A stretch of DNA of 64,000 nt, taken from Sinonovacula constricta. Its lineage: Eukaryota > Mollusca > Bivalvia > Cardiida > Solecurtidae. The notes beneath the pieces are model-generated. The model saw only the letters and a program-made list of their open reading frames with translations. It ran no database searches and had not been told where the DNA came from. The stretch is from contig CM017556.1 of NCBI GenBank assembly GCA_007844125.1, positions 73,835,635 to 73,899,634 of the forward strand, read 5' to 3'. The position numbers and the translations under genes were made by a program. Positions 40,571 through 53,935 of the stretch are shown piece after piece. The stretch's first letter is position 1. Every line of letters starts with the position of its first letter.

Positions 40571-42224
40571 CTGATTATCATAACTTTGCGCATACGAAAA
40601 GGCCCTTTGTATCGTCTTTCAAAAAACTACAGATACATAATTTTCAGAAACTTCAAACAACAACAACCACGGCTAACATATTTGCTCCAAAATACCAAGA
40701 CATCGTTGCATAGCTCACCCGACAGCTCTGTTTAGTTGTTCTGTCTTCGAGGAATATCTAAATTTAAATCATCGTAGTATGCATGAGCCCTTGTCGGAAG
40801 ACCGGAAAAATGTATTGATATGCATTTTTGTTGGTATGGCAAATCATTTCTCATTACCATTAATCGATGCCTCGTCAACATCTCAAACTTTTTTAACAAT
40901 AACAGAAAGGCGGGTAATTGCAATTATCCAATACAAATAATGGGATTGTGTTATGGTATTATTTCGCTAAAGTATGAACCGTAAGTTTAACAAATAAAAG
41001 CATCCAATATATGTGTGAAGTAACATTATCACCATTAAGATTCCATGATAGAACAGCTATTAAAATTGAGCAAAAGATAGAAAACAAAGAAGTTTTTTTT
41101 TTTCTCACTGCGTAGGCTGTTTGCTGCTGCTACAGTAATTACTACATAAAACACCATTAATTATTAAATGGGTTTCATTAAAGGTAATGAGCATCATACA
41201 TAATGTACGTAACAGGCAAAACCAGAAGCAATGAAGATAAATATTATATGTTAATTACATGGATCTTTGATAAGGCTAAACGACACCACACATGTAAAAT
41301 AACGTTTTGCTACTTTTAAACTCTTGCTTAAAATAAAAAAAACAACAGCAACATAAGTCCTGTTTTGTGTTGTAATTCAATAACAGATAGGTCCAAATGG
41401 TAACATTATTTTCACGACTGTGCTGACAACAGTGTACGTGCCAATTAGGTTGGTGTTGGTATATGTCGTCATTTCTATCTTATGCTTATGATATTAGGAA
41501 ATTCTTGTAATACTTCCTATGGCGAAACAGATTAAGAATAACCTGTTAAATAATGACCAAGCTGAAGTAGTTTCCCTAATATCGTGTTTGCATCTTAAAA
41601 GAAGCATTTGCAGAATTCGGTTGATGCAACATTTTATTCCAAATTTACAACAAACACAACAAATCAAGATGACATTCAGATATTAACATGCTTTTAAACA
41701 CAACTGAAAGAAATTTATTGTAACTTTAATCTTAAGCATCAGCAATCATGATTTTATGTTGTCGTATTACTTTGTTGATTGGTTATAAATCACACCAGCC
41801 AGCTTTACTCCCCCATATAGACTGGTTAACGACTTGGATTCGTGAAAAGAGAGAACAATGATATAACAATATCTCAAAGCCATTAAGAAACAATCCAATG
41901 TTTAAAACTGTTGTGAGAATTAAACAATTTTATTCAATTTATCAACATTTTATTATAACTTTGATTCAATCCAAGAATTAAATGCACGCCAAGATAGCAC
42001 AAGGCACGGATTTCCAAACCTTGTATCCGCTTATTTAGTACAACCTTAAGATTTAGCTTTGTTAAAGAATAACCTGGAAACTTTTGCGTAGTTAGTAGAT
42101 TATACAATTCAAAATATATATCTTAATAAGAAAGGGACATTTAGATGCCATAAAACATTTTGATAAGTGTTTACGATTGGTGTTTGCAGTAAAATAGAAT
42201 ACAAACAATAAAAGGTTGCAAGAA

Positions 42225-42405
42225 ATTGACCGTTCCAAGGCGGTAACTGTCGTGTTTGCTGTTTTCGTTAAATGACTCATCATAAATTTGTTTTTACTTT
42301 TCGCTTGGCTTGCATGTGAAACACCTTCGTTCTGTGCCTTTTCGGAGTTTGGTATATGTTGCAACGACGCTTATAGGACTTTGTCATATATTCTTATTGT
42401 AACTG
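42225..42405 (+). repeat. Family-A fragment inside duplicate A
   Basis: From 'gaccgttccaaggcggtaac' to 'gactttgtcatatattctta'. Duplicate B lacks it at the matching place (about 51530). Confidence 0.85.
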
Positions 42406-43654
42406 ACAGACGACATTGCAAGGTTGGAGGATTACATCATGTCATAATAGTTGTTTTCCTTTTTAGATTGCATACTTTTAGTTTTAAAGTTCCCGGCAAC
42501 TACTACTTTCTGTGTTTGTATGTTTTAATTGTGCTTACAAATAAATGTGTTGACGGATGTTTTAAATGAAGCTATATTTCAACCTTAAGGTCCATGGTGC
42601 TTCCATAATTCATTTAAAACCTACATATGACAATGACAACTAAAGTACACAGGCTTTAAAATGATCGTCTATACAATCGTTAGTCAGGGTGTTATACTTT
42701 AAGCGCAATCTTTAATCATAAGTGGCTGGCTAAACACCTGTGTTTTAACAGCAGAAAGGAAGCTAAATCTTAGTGTCAGATTTGGTAGAATTAGAATGGA
42801 TAGAATATCTAAGTAGCATATGAATAGATATTGTTTCTTATCAATAACATGTCTAGCTGCTGCAGCAAGTACGAAAACACTTTTAAAAAATATCAGCAAT
42901 AGCAGAAAACAGCAGAAGATGTTATTCAAGTCAAAACATTGCATTAGGACTTTTCTTGTATGAACAGACATACATTCTTACCTGACGCTGGAATTTCACA
43001 ACATAAACATAACTCAACGACGCAAATACAAAACCCTATAAATTTGCTGACAGGATATGCAAGGAAGGGGCGACGTATGGATAATTGAAAAAGATTCCCT
43101 CACAAGATTTCTGAAACTCAATATGCTCCAAAGCACAAGCATCTGTTTGAAACAATGCGATGATCACATTATTTACTTGTGTTTTGTCTCTACAATTGAT
43201 GAATAAGCACGTGCTGGACTGTATGCAGTTTCCTTTACTGTCGCGCTGGGTTCAAGGACAGTGTAATTTATCGCTACAAGATTTATCAAACAAGCGTCAG
43301 TATTATTTTTAATACTGTCAGCGCATTGTGCTACATTTGTACATTTCATACTAGGTTTCGTTATTTGTTAAAAATTGGCAAACCTATATGAGGACAGAGA
43401 CTATAGTCCAAGTCAAAGATAGCTTCATAAGCGTTTTTCACAGATTACCAATATTAAATATATTCCTTTCAGAAACTAAATCGTTGCTACATATATTTAG
43501 GTCTTTTTGTGTTTTATGAAAGGGAACTTAACAACTTTTCTTTTATCACACTAGCTTTGAGAAACACTTGATATTACGTTTGTAGTAAACACATTTATTA
43601 ATGATAACTAAAGACAATCCAAATGCTATAACTTTCAAGCCTCTGGTAAAGCTA

Positions 43655-44227
43655 CTATATAGCTATCCATGCCTAACCTGTGTACTATAAAGCCATCCCT
43701 ACCCAACCTGTGTACTATATAGCCATCCCTGCCCAATCTGTGTACTATATAGCTATCCCTGCCCAACCTGTGTACTAAATAGCCATCTCTGCCCAACCTG
43801 TGTGCTATATGGCCATCCCTGCCCAACCTGTGTACTATATAGCTATCCCTGCCCAACCTGTGTACTAAATAGCCATCTCTGCCCAACCTGTGTGCTATAT
43901 GGCCATCCCTGCCCAACCTGTGTACTATATAGCTATCCCTGCCTAACCTGTGTACTATATAGCCATCCTTGCCTAACCCGTGTGCTATATGGCCATCCCT
44001 GCCCAACCTGTGTACTATATAGCCATCCCTGCCTAACCTGTGTACTATAAAACCATCCCTTCCCCAACCTGTGTACTATAAAGCCATCCCTGCCCAACCT
44101 GTGTACTAAATAGCCATCTCTGCCCAACCTGTGTACTATATGGCCATCCCTGCCCAACCTGTATACTAAATAGCCATTCCTGCCCAACCTGTGCACTATA
44201 TAGCCATACCTGCCCAAACTGTGTACA
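43655..44227. repeat. 30-bp minisatellite, about 19 units
   Basis: Units contain 'catccctgcccaacctgtgt' and 'actatatag'. A three-unit, 90-bp higher-order block repeats at 43771-43860 and 43861-43950. Frames open across it (for example LGRDGYIVHR on the minus strand) are repeat by-products. Confidence 0.95.
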
Positions 44228-45779
44228 TAGTGTTATCTTCTGTATGTGAAGACTTAGCAAGCTTCCAGTATGGTGTTATGGATACAAATATATAATAATC
44301 ACAAATATATGAGTATCTGAGTATCCTTTATTTAATTATTTTTCATGGAACGTGCTGTAAAGAAACCTTATATAACTAAAGATTTTCGACATGTGCATCG
44401 GATCAAACCACTTGACGATATTGCCTAAATATCGGTCTTTCAGAAGTTGATAGAGAAAATGAAGATCGGAGCAAACCTTAAACAATGCAAGGTAATATAA
44501 AAAGTTGCAACATATGTTAAAATTTAAGCAAGCAAAAGACAAAAGAAATCAAGAGTTCTTTTGTAGAAGAGTCAAACACGTGACACAAGCATGATGGTAA
44601 ATATAGCAAACCAATCATTTACGAGATATATTTAAACATTAATTCCAAAATGTAAATCTACATATTCTCTTTTTTCGATGTGCCTAACAGCAAGGATTTT
44701 AAATTGGCATTCCCATAGGAACCTTCTGTGCGAATGCAGATCTGATTTTACTCTGCTTTGAACGTGCCTTTATGACAATTATTTCTCCTTCTACCCAAAT
44801 CCAAATTATAAAAGCTTTTAATTCAGCATCTCGATATCTTAACGATATTCTTACTTTAAATAATTCTTTCTTCGCTTAAATAATCCGAACAGATTTCCCT
44901 CCAGATACTTAACATTTAAATGCAGCTTTTCTAGACATTGGGATCAAAAGCTCCAATGGCAACGTATTACTAGATTTCAATGATAGAAACCAGAATTGTC
45001 AAAGCCTTAGAATCCATAAAGTTTTCAAAATGGCTTCACAGTAATTTTATTGCTTAAAAATATAATGGCTGTTTGAAAAACAAATATCGCACGGCATAAG
45101 CCAGCATGCATTTTATGAAGACCATGAACTTATCCGAAAGTTGATTTCTGATGATACATCCCGGGAAACCTTTGCTGTGCTGCTTTACTTGCAACTGACC
45201 CTTTTAAGTCAAAGATGTGTGCTTTGAAATTACACGATGACTGGGTAGGTCGTTGAGCCTATATGAATAAAGCTTTAATTGGATAGTCACTGTTGGAATT
45301 CTGTTTGTCCCCAGTCGTGCCCTATAAGGCAGTAAGGCAGCCTCTATGCCCTTTACGTGAGGTGGCACAGTAGATGTAGGGATTTTGTTTTCCTTAATTA
45401 TTGTACATGCTATTTATAAAACCCTCGGCTTTACTGTTAGCTTTCATTGCCTATAATCGCTTCACAATATCACATTTTGTATTAATTTTCTTCGTTCTTT
45501 AAACAATTTCCTTTAATAAGGACATCACTGCATTTATTGTATGACGCCATAACTGTGTCCATATGTAACGTCATCGCTTAGGACTGTTTTATTTCAAACA
45601 AATCTCTGGTTTGGTACTGCTAAGTTTCCGAGGCTGTAATCACCTGTACGTACGTGTATTTGTCATTTTTATAAGTAAAATTTTATTTGTCAATAGTATT
45701 CCTTTATCAATTTTTAATCCACGATGCAAATATTTACTCAAAATTTCCAGACTTTGCTGGAATGTTTTATTCACATCGT

Positions 45780-45890
45780 TTATCTGTGCGGAAAGCCTCC
45801 AGGACGAAAGGTTTGGTCGTCAAAAAACAATGTTCAAGCACCGTAGTCGGTCCTTTTTTCCGACTGTCCGTTCCAAGCTGGTAACTGAAG
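45780..45890 (+). repeat. Family-A core fragment
   Basis: Holds 'tcaagcaccgtagtcggtcc' and 'ttccaagctggtaactg'. The loop sequence has changed but the stem GTCGG/CCGAC is intact. Confidence 0.75.
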
Positions 45891-48064
45891 TTGTTCCTGT
45901 TGTGTATAATGTATTGTCTCTACGCTTTTGGCACGTTTAAATTTAACTCTGTATTTGAAATTTGTGCGACTCTAATACAAGGGGCAATAAGTGCAAACAT
46001 GCACACAGAAATACTGGTTTTGTCTACATGCAAAAAGAGGAGTTACAACGAAAACAAAAGAGAAAAAAGATGTAGAATTATTATTTTGTAAGCATATGAT
46101 ATGAAGATGATTAATTATTTTGTATAAAAAATACAAATAAGAAATTAGCAAAGTAGTTTTGTCTCCGAAGTGAAATGTATTGACAAGCAACTAGTAACAA
46201 AGATAATGACCTACATTCGTGCATACTTTAAGAAGATATCTTGCTGTCGAAACTGAACGATATGGACTTCAAGGACAACTGCATCGTGATCATTGAAATC
46301 ATTAATTCAATCATTTGTGATGCTGATGTCTGAGGTACAACTGTAAAGCAAATAAAAATTGTGTCTTTTTTGCGATTATGCATTACGTTAACCTTAAGAG
46401 CAAAACATCAAAAGATAGATTACTTTTTCATATTTGACTCTAGATTTTGACGGTCTCTCATTATACAGATATGTACAATTTGTCTGGCTCAGTGCCTCAG
46501 ACATGTGTGAAGCGCAAAGACGAAGTTAGCATGCAGTTTCCCTCGAGTGGTCCTGACCAAAATCGACTAACATCAACTTATTACGAGGAACAGTTTCTAT
46601 GAGGCACAATGGATTCGTCGACAATTCTACTGTGCCTGGGTTTCTAGGGGACTATTTCAGACCATGGCTGGATGACGTGACTTATCACATAATAACAGGA
46701 TGGGTGCACTTAAAAAAAGTTGCAAACATGTATAGTAACATAATACACCATATTTGAAACAGATTTGACGTCAAGATATTTGAGAATTTTCTTTTTATTA
46801 TAATTGTGTATGGAAGCCTTTTTGATGTCAACAAAAAGTTATAGCAATGCAGTTATTGAAAATTTGATTTTCAAGGAATTCTATAATAATACCCTTCAAA
46901 AATTAAAATAAACCAAACATAGCAATATTAGCATCACCAGTTTTAAATAATTGAAAGGCAATTCTGTTTAAGATGGAATATACTGGGCGCGAATACAAAA
47001 TGATAGATTAATTCCGAATGACTGACAACCTAATCGATTTAGGACTCGAGAAATAGTGTAGGCTTGTTTGTTTTGAATTCATTAATTACAGAAACTCAAA
47101 ATGCAATTTCCATGGAATAATATGTGAAAATTTCAATTAGACAGGAACATACATTACATACATGTTAGTAACAAAGTAATTCATTTGACTTGATTGATCG
47201 CTTTGAGGAACAACCTGATGACGTTATACTCAGCTATGGCAGATAATTAGTAAAGCACATTTTGGAGAGAACAACATATATCAGATAGAAAACAATACCA
47301 TAATTGCATCTGGTATTTAAGGTAATTGCATCTGTTATTTTAGGGGATATCATATTTATATTTTGAAATTTGATAGCTATCTTTGTAAATGATTAATTAT
47401 TTTGTTTGCTTATACTGCCAATCAAAAATCCTGTAAACACGAATATAATTTAAAGTTATTTGTTTTCAGTTAGAAAGACAAAGACATTACCACGCGGAAA
47501 ATAAAAAAGAGCACCACACGTAGATGAACGATTTAACACGACGACTTATACATAGTATACGCTCAAGTGCATGTACCGTGCTGTTCCTTATTAATTGTTT
47601 ATTGCAAGCACAAGCATTATTACGACAGTTACCTTTTAAATAAGCTTTCACTTAAACTAGCATAACGCAACATAAAGTTTACTAGTATATTGACTCGATA
47701 TTTAGAAAACAACCAAAACAACACCAAAATACATTTAGTCTTCAATTTTATATATAAGTTGAAAAGTCGAGTAGTAGAATTAAGCGCTTTAGCCTTAATC
47801 TTGGAAATAACCACCCTCCGAAACAATCAGAAATAAAATGCAGATCTGTCTATGACCTGACATAAAGAATTATCAATTTAACATTGTGTCTCCTTACTGG
47901 TCAACCTTCGCATAATTAATTGCGTACGTAAGCAACAAACATAATTTGTTTTCATGATAGACAATAAACACTTATCTTATCTTTACTATATTTATTTTTG
48001 CTTTATATTTTTGAAATTTATCATCGCTGACAATTTATAGTTGTAGTAGTTACGTCCAGCTATT

Positions 48065-48130
48065 TTGATGGAGGAAGACACCGGAAATATGTCTGGGTAG
48101 AACCCCCCTGGAACCGGCAACTGCTGGAAC
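48065..48130 (+). repeat. 'TGGAGGAAGAC' repeat fragment in duplicate A
   Basis: TGGAGGAAGACACCGG followed by 'ctgggtagaacccccctgg'. Related pieces are at 57042 and 63899. I recall a similar dispersed motif in bivalve genomes. Confidence 0.45.
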
Positions 48131-48474
48131 ACCTTTTCATCTGAATTCCTTATTCAAAACGGATCTAGAATCGCACGTTGAGAGGTTAAGCAGTCAGAGG
48201 AGATATAACTATAATAGTAATAAATATGATACAAAAAAAGCTGTTTGAGAAATTTCCTTTTTTTGCGTTAATGATAATACAGTTGCCGTAAATAAATTAA
48301 TGAAAAATGTTGAAATTTCTTTCGTTTTGATTTAAAAGACCACTAAAATGTTTATTCTTACCGGAACCACCAGTAGGTGTAAATTTAGTGTAATGTTCTC
48401 ATTAGTCCATTACTTTCATGATTATAACAGATGAAGGTACGCACAGCATGAACATAATAACATTCCTTAATTCA

Positions 48475-48535
48475 AATATATGAAAAGTCCTATGAGCATT
48501 GCAACATATACCAAACTCCGAAAGGCACACTTTTA
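48475..48535 (-). repeat. Family-A terminal fragment
   Basis: Only the terminal part, 'aagtcctatgagcattgcaa' to 'ccgaaaggcacac'. Confidence 0.75.
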
Positions 48536-51500
48536 TATAGGGAGTGCTATGAGATATCTTGTTTAGTTCTTCATTTACTTGAAAATATTTCATAAAATAT
48601 TGTATACAGGTGCACCCTACACGTCAAACAACAGATAATGTTACTTTACCTTTTTTACTGTTTTAATTTAATTATATAATTCACTTACTGACGATATGTA
48701 AAACTAAATCTGTATCGATTTCTGTCCAACAACGACCCTGTATCACAGATACTGTATATGCGTTTTTTATTTTTGTAATATTTTATATCTTCCCGCTTTT
48801 ATACCGTTGTGTTTCTTTTTATATCGATGTTTGTTTTACACAATTTTACCAACAAAGAGGTTATATTCTTTGTTAAGTAGGTATACTATTTTCAAAACAA
48901 ACAGACAGCGTTTTTCTTATTGACATTTTAAAGAAAATACATCATTCACTGACCGATGTGTGAAGAAGAGAAACTAATCTAACCGCAATATTAGTAATTC
49001 AACTCTGAAGATTCGCACGTGAACGCTCAATCATTACAAAAGACTCAGCTTGTCTGCTACTCGTATCAATAGCGTCCATACTTTTCTTGATCTTCGCCAT
49101 TTAGAATGATAGACAAAATGAAACCAAATGTCACTTATCTAGCAAATTGTGTGACCTACAACCGCTAGATGGTCTGTAGTTGATACCATGTATTTAGTTC
49201 ACAAAGTAAGAAAATCACAGCCAATAGACTTATCGATCGAATTGATGTTGTAGCTAGAACAAACAGCAAGACAAAAGCAGACTAAGCATCAAAAGGTATC
49301 TAAGTTCATATAATGTAGGAAAGTGTCGTTTTGGCAAACCAACAAGTTCGTGTCAGAATTTCTACCCTTTAATCTTTTCGACCATAACTTTTTTAAAAAT
49401 TATAGTTAAAAATAGAATATCCGTTTTTGTTTAAATTACATGTATTTATTTCATTTTGAAAATGTTCGAAAGGCATTTAAAAATCAGCATAAATACTTTC
49501 ACAGACATTGAAAGCGTAAAGTATAACATTGATCGCTTAATAGGTAAATAAGAAAAGGTCCTACCAAAATTTTCACGATATTTAAATTTGATCTACCTTT
49601 AGACAAAGGCAAACAGGGTACATGTAAATGTAAAATAAACCTAAGTTTAACATATGTCAAAAGAAAATATACATAACAATCCTGAAATAATGAATTAGAT
49701 GACAACCTAGATCACATGCACGGGGTATTTTTTATAAGCAAGTGATTCAAATCAAAATTCATCACAGACACATATTAGAAGATACAAATATAACGTTTTC
49801 ACTGGATGTACGTGCCATAAACTAAGCAAAGCAAAAGAAGTCTAGCTTTAAAATTTCTTAAACAAGCAAAAATGATTTACAACCTACACTTATGTTAATT
49901 GTTTTAATGATTTGACATTTTCATAAGGAAACATATATATTGAAATTTAGATATCATTATTACATGACATGCAAAAAAGTAAGGTTTTACAAACTTAAAT
50001 TCAGACATTTAAGATTAATAATATTGATTAAACAGAAATTTAGGAAAACTATTTTGATTAAACTCATATTCACTATCATTGATTTTTGCAAAAGGAAATA
50101 TGACAAGACCTTATTTAGATTTATTACATAAAACACAGTAACATCGTCTCTTCAAACTTAAAGCAACAATAAATACGGCCAACCTATTTGCTCCAAACAC
50201 CAAGACATTATTACGGAGCTAACACCACATCGCTGTTAAGTTGCTTTGCCTTTAAACGAGGAATTCCTAAATTTGTTTGATCTTATTATGCACGAGAGCT
50301 GTCGCTAGACCGGGAAAATATATATGCAAATTATTTTTGGTATGGCAAACCATTTCAAATTACCATTTATTGTACCGATGTCTCTTAAACATCTCCCAAC
50401 ATTTTACTAGGACTTTCATGTAAGATAGGCGGTTAGTGGCAATTATCCACAAATAAAGATTTGATTGCGTAATAATATTATTTTTGATAGGGTTTGTGTT
50501 ACAATTTCATTTACAGCGTTTAAGAAATAATAAGTATAACAAATATTAGCTCCAACCATATAGGTGTTAGGTAGCATGATTGTCCTCAGATATCTCACCT
50601 TTTGATTGTTAAAAATTAACAATTTAAACAACAAGATTCTATAATATAGTTTAATATCAAAATAAAGACAAGATAAAGTTAGAAAAAGCAAGCATTTCTA
50701 TCGCAGTGTAAATGTCAATAAACTACTTATTTGGCAGAATGATTATATAATGTACAAACACAATTAACATTAGCTATTTGATCAGAACACACATATATAT
50801 TGCTGCATACTCTGACATACTAAAATGCAAAAAACAGAAACATCGAAAATAAAGAACGTGTATAAAGTACATGGATATTTTTATGGCCCCACGCATGTGG
50901 TAAAACGTAGCATGTTTTCCCTGTTTTCGTTTTGTTACTTTTTGTTCACACACCCCGTTTTCGGTTGTAGTTATATTACATAATCCTTAATAGAAACAGA
51001 TTAACGACTCCTTTAGCAAAGTTATTGTAACTTTATTCGTATGCATTAGCAACACTCATTTTATTTTATCTTGTCACTTTGTTGATTAGTTCTAATCAAC
51101 ACCATGACATGCTTATTCCTTTGTATTGATTGATTAACGACTTTGATCCATGAAAAGAGATAACAATGACATAAACAATATCTCAAGACCATCACTGAAA
51201 CAGTCCAATGTTTAAAGCTGTTGTGAGAATTAAACAATTTAATTTAATTTATCAACATTTATTACGACATTGATTTTATCCGAGAATTAAATACATCAAA
51301 GATAACACTCGGCCTTGATTTCTAATTGCTGTATAAACTCTATATGGTTTGCCGTGATCCTTAGCAATAATCAAATAATTAGAGTAATTTATTACCTCAT
51401 TGACGGAAAAAAATTACTATATGATTTACCGAAAATGTATCAATACACGATCAATGACATAAATGGTCTCTGCAGCAAGATTCTGGTCTACTGTAAGATT

Positions 51501-52499
51501 TAGCTTTGTTACTGAATAACCGATGTACCATCCAGTTTCTTAAATATGCTTTCATAAGCGGTCTGCCAAACACTGTGTTTTAACAGAAAAAAGGAGCTTA
51601 GCCTGATTGTTAGATTTGGTAGAAGTCAATTATTAAGATCTAGGTAATATACGTACGTATCTTATAAGACCTAATCTCTTCTCTGTAACACGTCAGCAAT
51701 ACGAAAACCCTTTTAAAAATTAACTTATCAATCTCGCATAATAAGTGCACTGAAAATTTCACAACATCAACAACAGCAGAAAACAACAGAAAACGTTATT
51801 CAAGCCAAAGCTTCTGATATACTACATACTAGACTATGCATTAGGGCATTGCTTGTCTAAACATGCCTTTTGCTGTCTGACGCCAGCTTTTCGCAACAAA
51901 AGCCAAACTCAACAAAGCAACAACAAAACGCTCTGAACAAGATGGTAGGATATGCAAGAGAGACGACGTAGGATAATTGAAAAGGATCACCTTACAAGCT
52001 TTCTGATACTCACTATGCTTCTTAGCACCGGTTTTCTGTCCCCGACGATGTCAGGATTACATTGTTTTCTCGCGTTTTATTTCAACAAGCGATTTATAGG
52101 CACTAGTTGGACTGTATGCAATTTCCTGTTCAGTCGCGCCGGGTTCAGTTGCCGTGAAAATTTCGCTACAAGATTTATCAAGCATCCACCAGCTTTAGTT
52201 CTGATCGTGTGGTATCATTTTCCATATTATCAGCTCATCGCGCAACATTGTACATTACATACTAGTTTTAGGACCTTTTCAAAAGTGGTAAGACTATACG
52301 TAGACAATGCCTATAGCCCAAGTTAATGATAGTTTTTAATGTATTCTTTCTAATTAAACTAATAGATTTTCACAAAAACTGGTCCAATGACTGATGTTTT
52401 TTTCACAAAATACTTATTGGTCATAAAATTGACATTCGATGGTCGCATTCCTGGAAATCCTTGTTTCATTCGACAGACAGTTAACCGTTAGTACATATA

Positions 52500-52700
52500 T
52501 TTAATGCCCCAGTCGGTCCATATTGCCGACTGACCGTTCCAAGGCGGTAACTGTCGGGTGTACTCTCTTTGGTAAATGACCCATCAAATATTTGTTCCTT
52601 TACATTTGGCTTGCATGTGAATACCTTTGTCCTGTGCCTTTTAAAATTTTGGTATATGTTGCAATGCTCATACTACATCGTCGTATATTCTTATTGATAT
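52500..52700 (+). repeat. Family-A fragment inside duplicate B
   Basis: Starts 'gccccagtcggtccatattg' with intact hairpin core and ends 'cgtcgtatattctta'. It sits just after 'tacatatattta'; duplicate A keeps that word at about 43490 without the insert. Confidence 0.87.
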
Positions 52701-52821
52701 AATTAAAAGCACGTTCTAAAACACGTTAACTAATAATAGAAGACACATGAACAAAATACTATCTGATGATTATAACAGATGACCAATCTGGTAAAACAGT
52801 CAAATGTCTGGTAAGGCTGCT

Positions 52822-52853
52822 ATATAACCATCCCTGTCCAACCTGTGTACATA
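52822..52853 (+). repeat. Single 30-bp unit matching the duplicate-A minisatellite
   Basis: 'ccatccctgtccaacctgtg' flanked by 'tctggtaaggctgctatata' and 'tacatattgttaccctctg', the same flanks as the array in A. Confidence 0.85.
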
Positions 52854-53851
52854 TTGTTACCCTCTGCATAAGAAGATTTAGCCACGGTGCCATGATTTCA
52901 AATAATCTATCACAAATATATAAGATTATGATAATTTTTTAAGTAATGACTTGGAAAAGATACACTAAAAGCAATTAATATTCGACAGCATGTGCATCAG
53001 ATCAAACTAGATGCCAATAGTGCATGGTAAGGTGCTAAAAGTAGATGTCGACGTCAGAACTGATTGCCCGAATGATCATGTAACGTGATTTCAAAAGTAA
53101 ATATTCACGCGGTTTTCTTAGTTTATTAGTTTTCTGTGCAGCTAGTCTCGGATAGGAAATACCTTTTTGTAATGAAATGTGGGGTGTTTAGAAATAATTT
53201 TTAACAGAGATGTAGAGCACAAACAAGCAAAATTTCCCAGGATGTTTTCAAGTAACAATAATCTTTATGGTTGCAACAGAGGAAGAAAACAAGCTGTCGG
53301 TTACAACCTTTTACTTAAATATACTAAATATCCATCTGTCGAAGCGTCAATAACCTCTGACATATTTTACGTATGACGTTTGTAAACCTTCCAACCTGTA
53401 TGAGTAGCTAAAACATTGTGCACTTTCTGTATTGTCCTACCTAAGGTACAGGTATAAATTGACATATTTAATTGTAGCCTATTAAAGTGATAATTGTATG
53501 CAATGTACATTGTATGACTTCGCGGAATGTGAAGTATCTACTTTAAAGCTAAGAAAATGCCACAGAAACTCATTTGTATCGTGTTAACAAATTCTTCTTT
53601 CGTCTCTGTAAGGAAATTATGTCTGTAGCAGTATCGTTTAAAAGTTCTATGCCTCACTTAACTTGATAGGTTCATGCGTTTTTAATTCTGAAAAATGAAC
53701 CAATCTCTTCTTGGTGGTGTTATTTGTTTTTGTTTGGATTCTTACCTCCGTTAACATGCAGCGATAACTTTTAATGTTAAATATGAACTAGACGACTTTT
53801 GCAAAGGTCGAAATGCGTCTTGTTACTATCTAAAGAAAATAAAATACTTAC

Positions 53852-53935
53852 TCAAAATCTTTCCAAACAAGTGCACAATTACTAAATTTGAAGTTAACGC
53901 TGAATCGGGATGCCAAATTAGCTCTAAAGGCATGC
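53852..53935 (-). CDS. Possible 84-bp exon, weak
   Basis: A pyrimidine-rich acceptor (TTCTCAATATTACCAG) and strong donor (TTGA|GTAAGT) bound 84 bp. The phase-1 reading (MPLELIWHPDSALTSNLVIV, 1-1) would fit in front of exon 1 of the CUB gene, 18 kb away; the phase-2 reading (ANLASRFSVNFKFSNCALVW) is also open. No domain is recognised in either. Splice-like signals alone can arise by chance. Confidence 0.2.

Larger units (their letters stand above)
39300..48900 (+). repeat. Segmental duplicate A (about 9.6 kb)
   Basis: Landmarks align in order and orientation with duplicate B: 39450/49098, 40640/50150, 41840/51140, 43050/51940, 44215/52840, 46480/55210, 46920/55690, 47830/56800, 47985/56950 and 48640/57970. 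Similarity is clearly reduced by many substitutions and indels. A carries its own insertions: a SINE and family-A cluster at 39770-40570, about 600 bp at 42090-42715, and the 30-bp minisatellite. No gene was found in it. Confidence 0.82.

Noticed and set aside
42699..42971. Minus-strand frame with a signal-peptide-like run (CCFLLLLIFFKSVFVLAAAA), a possible first exon for the CUB gene.
   Set aside because: The matching place in duplicate B (about 51720-51860) does not keep the frame or start, and there is no phase-1 donor after the run.
43635..44260. Long frames on both strands, such as a repeated LGRDGYIVHR.
   Set aside because: The 30-bp period is divisible by three; the frames are by-products of the minisatellite.
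45611..45940. 109-codon plus-strand frame.
   Set aside because: Its second half is a family-A repeat fragment and it lacks any recognisable domain.
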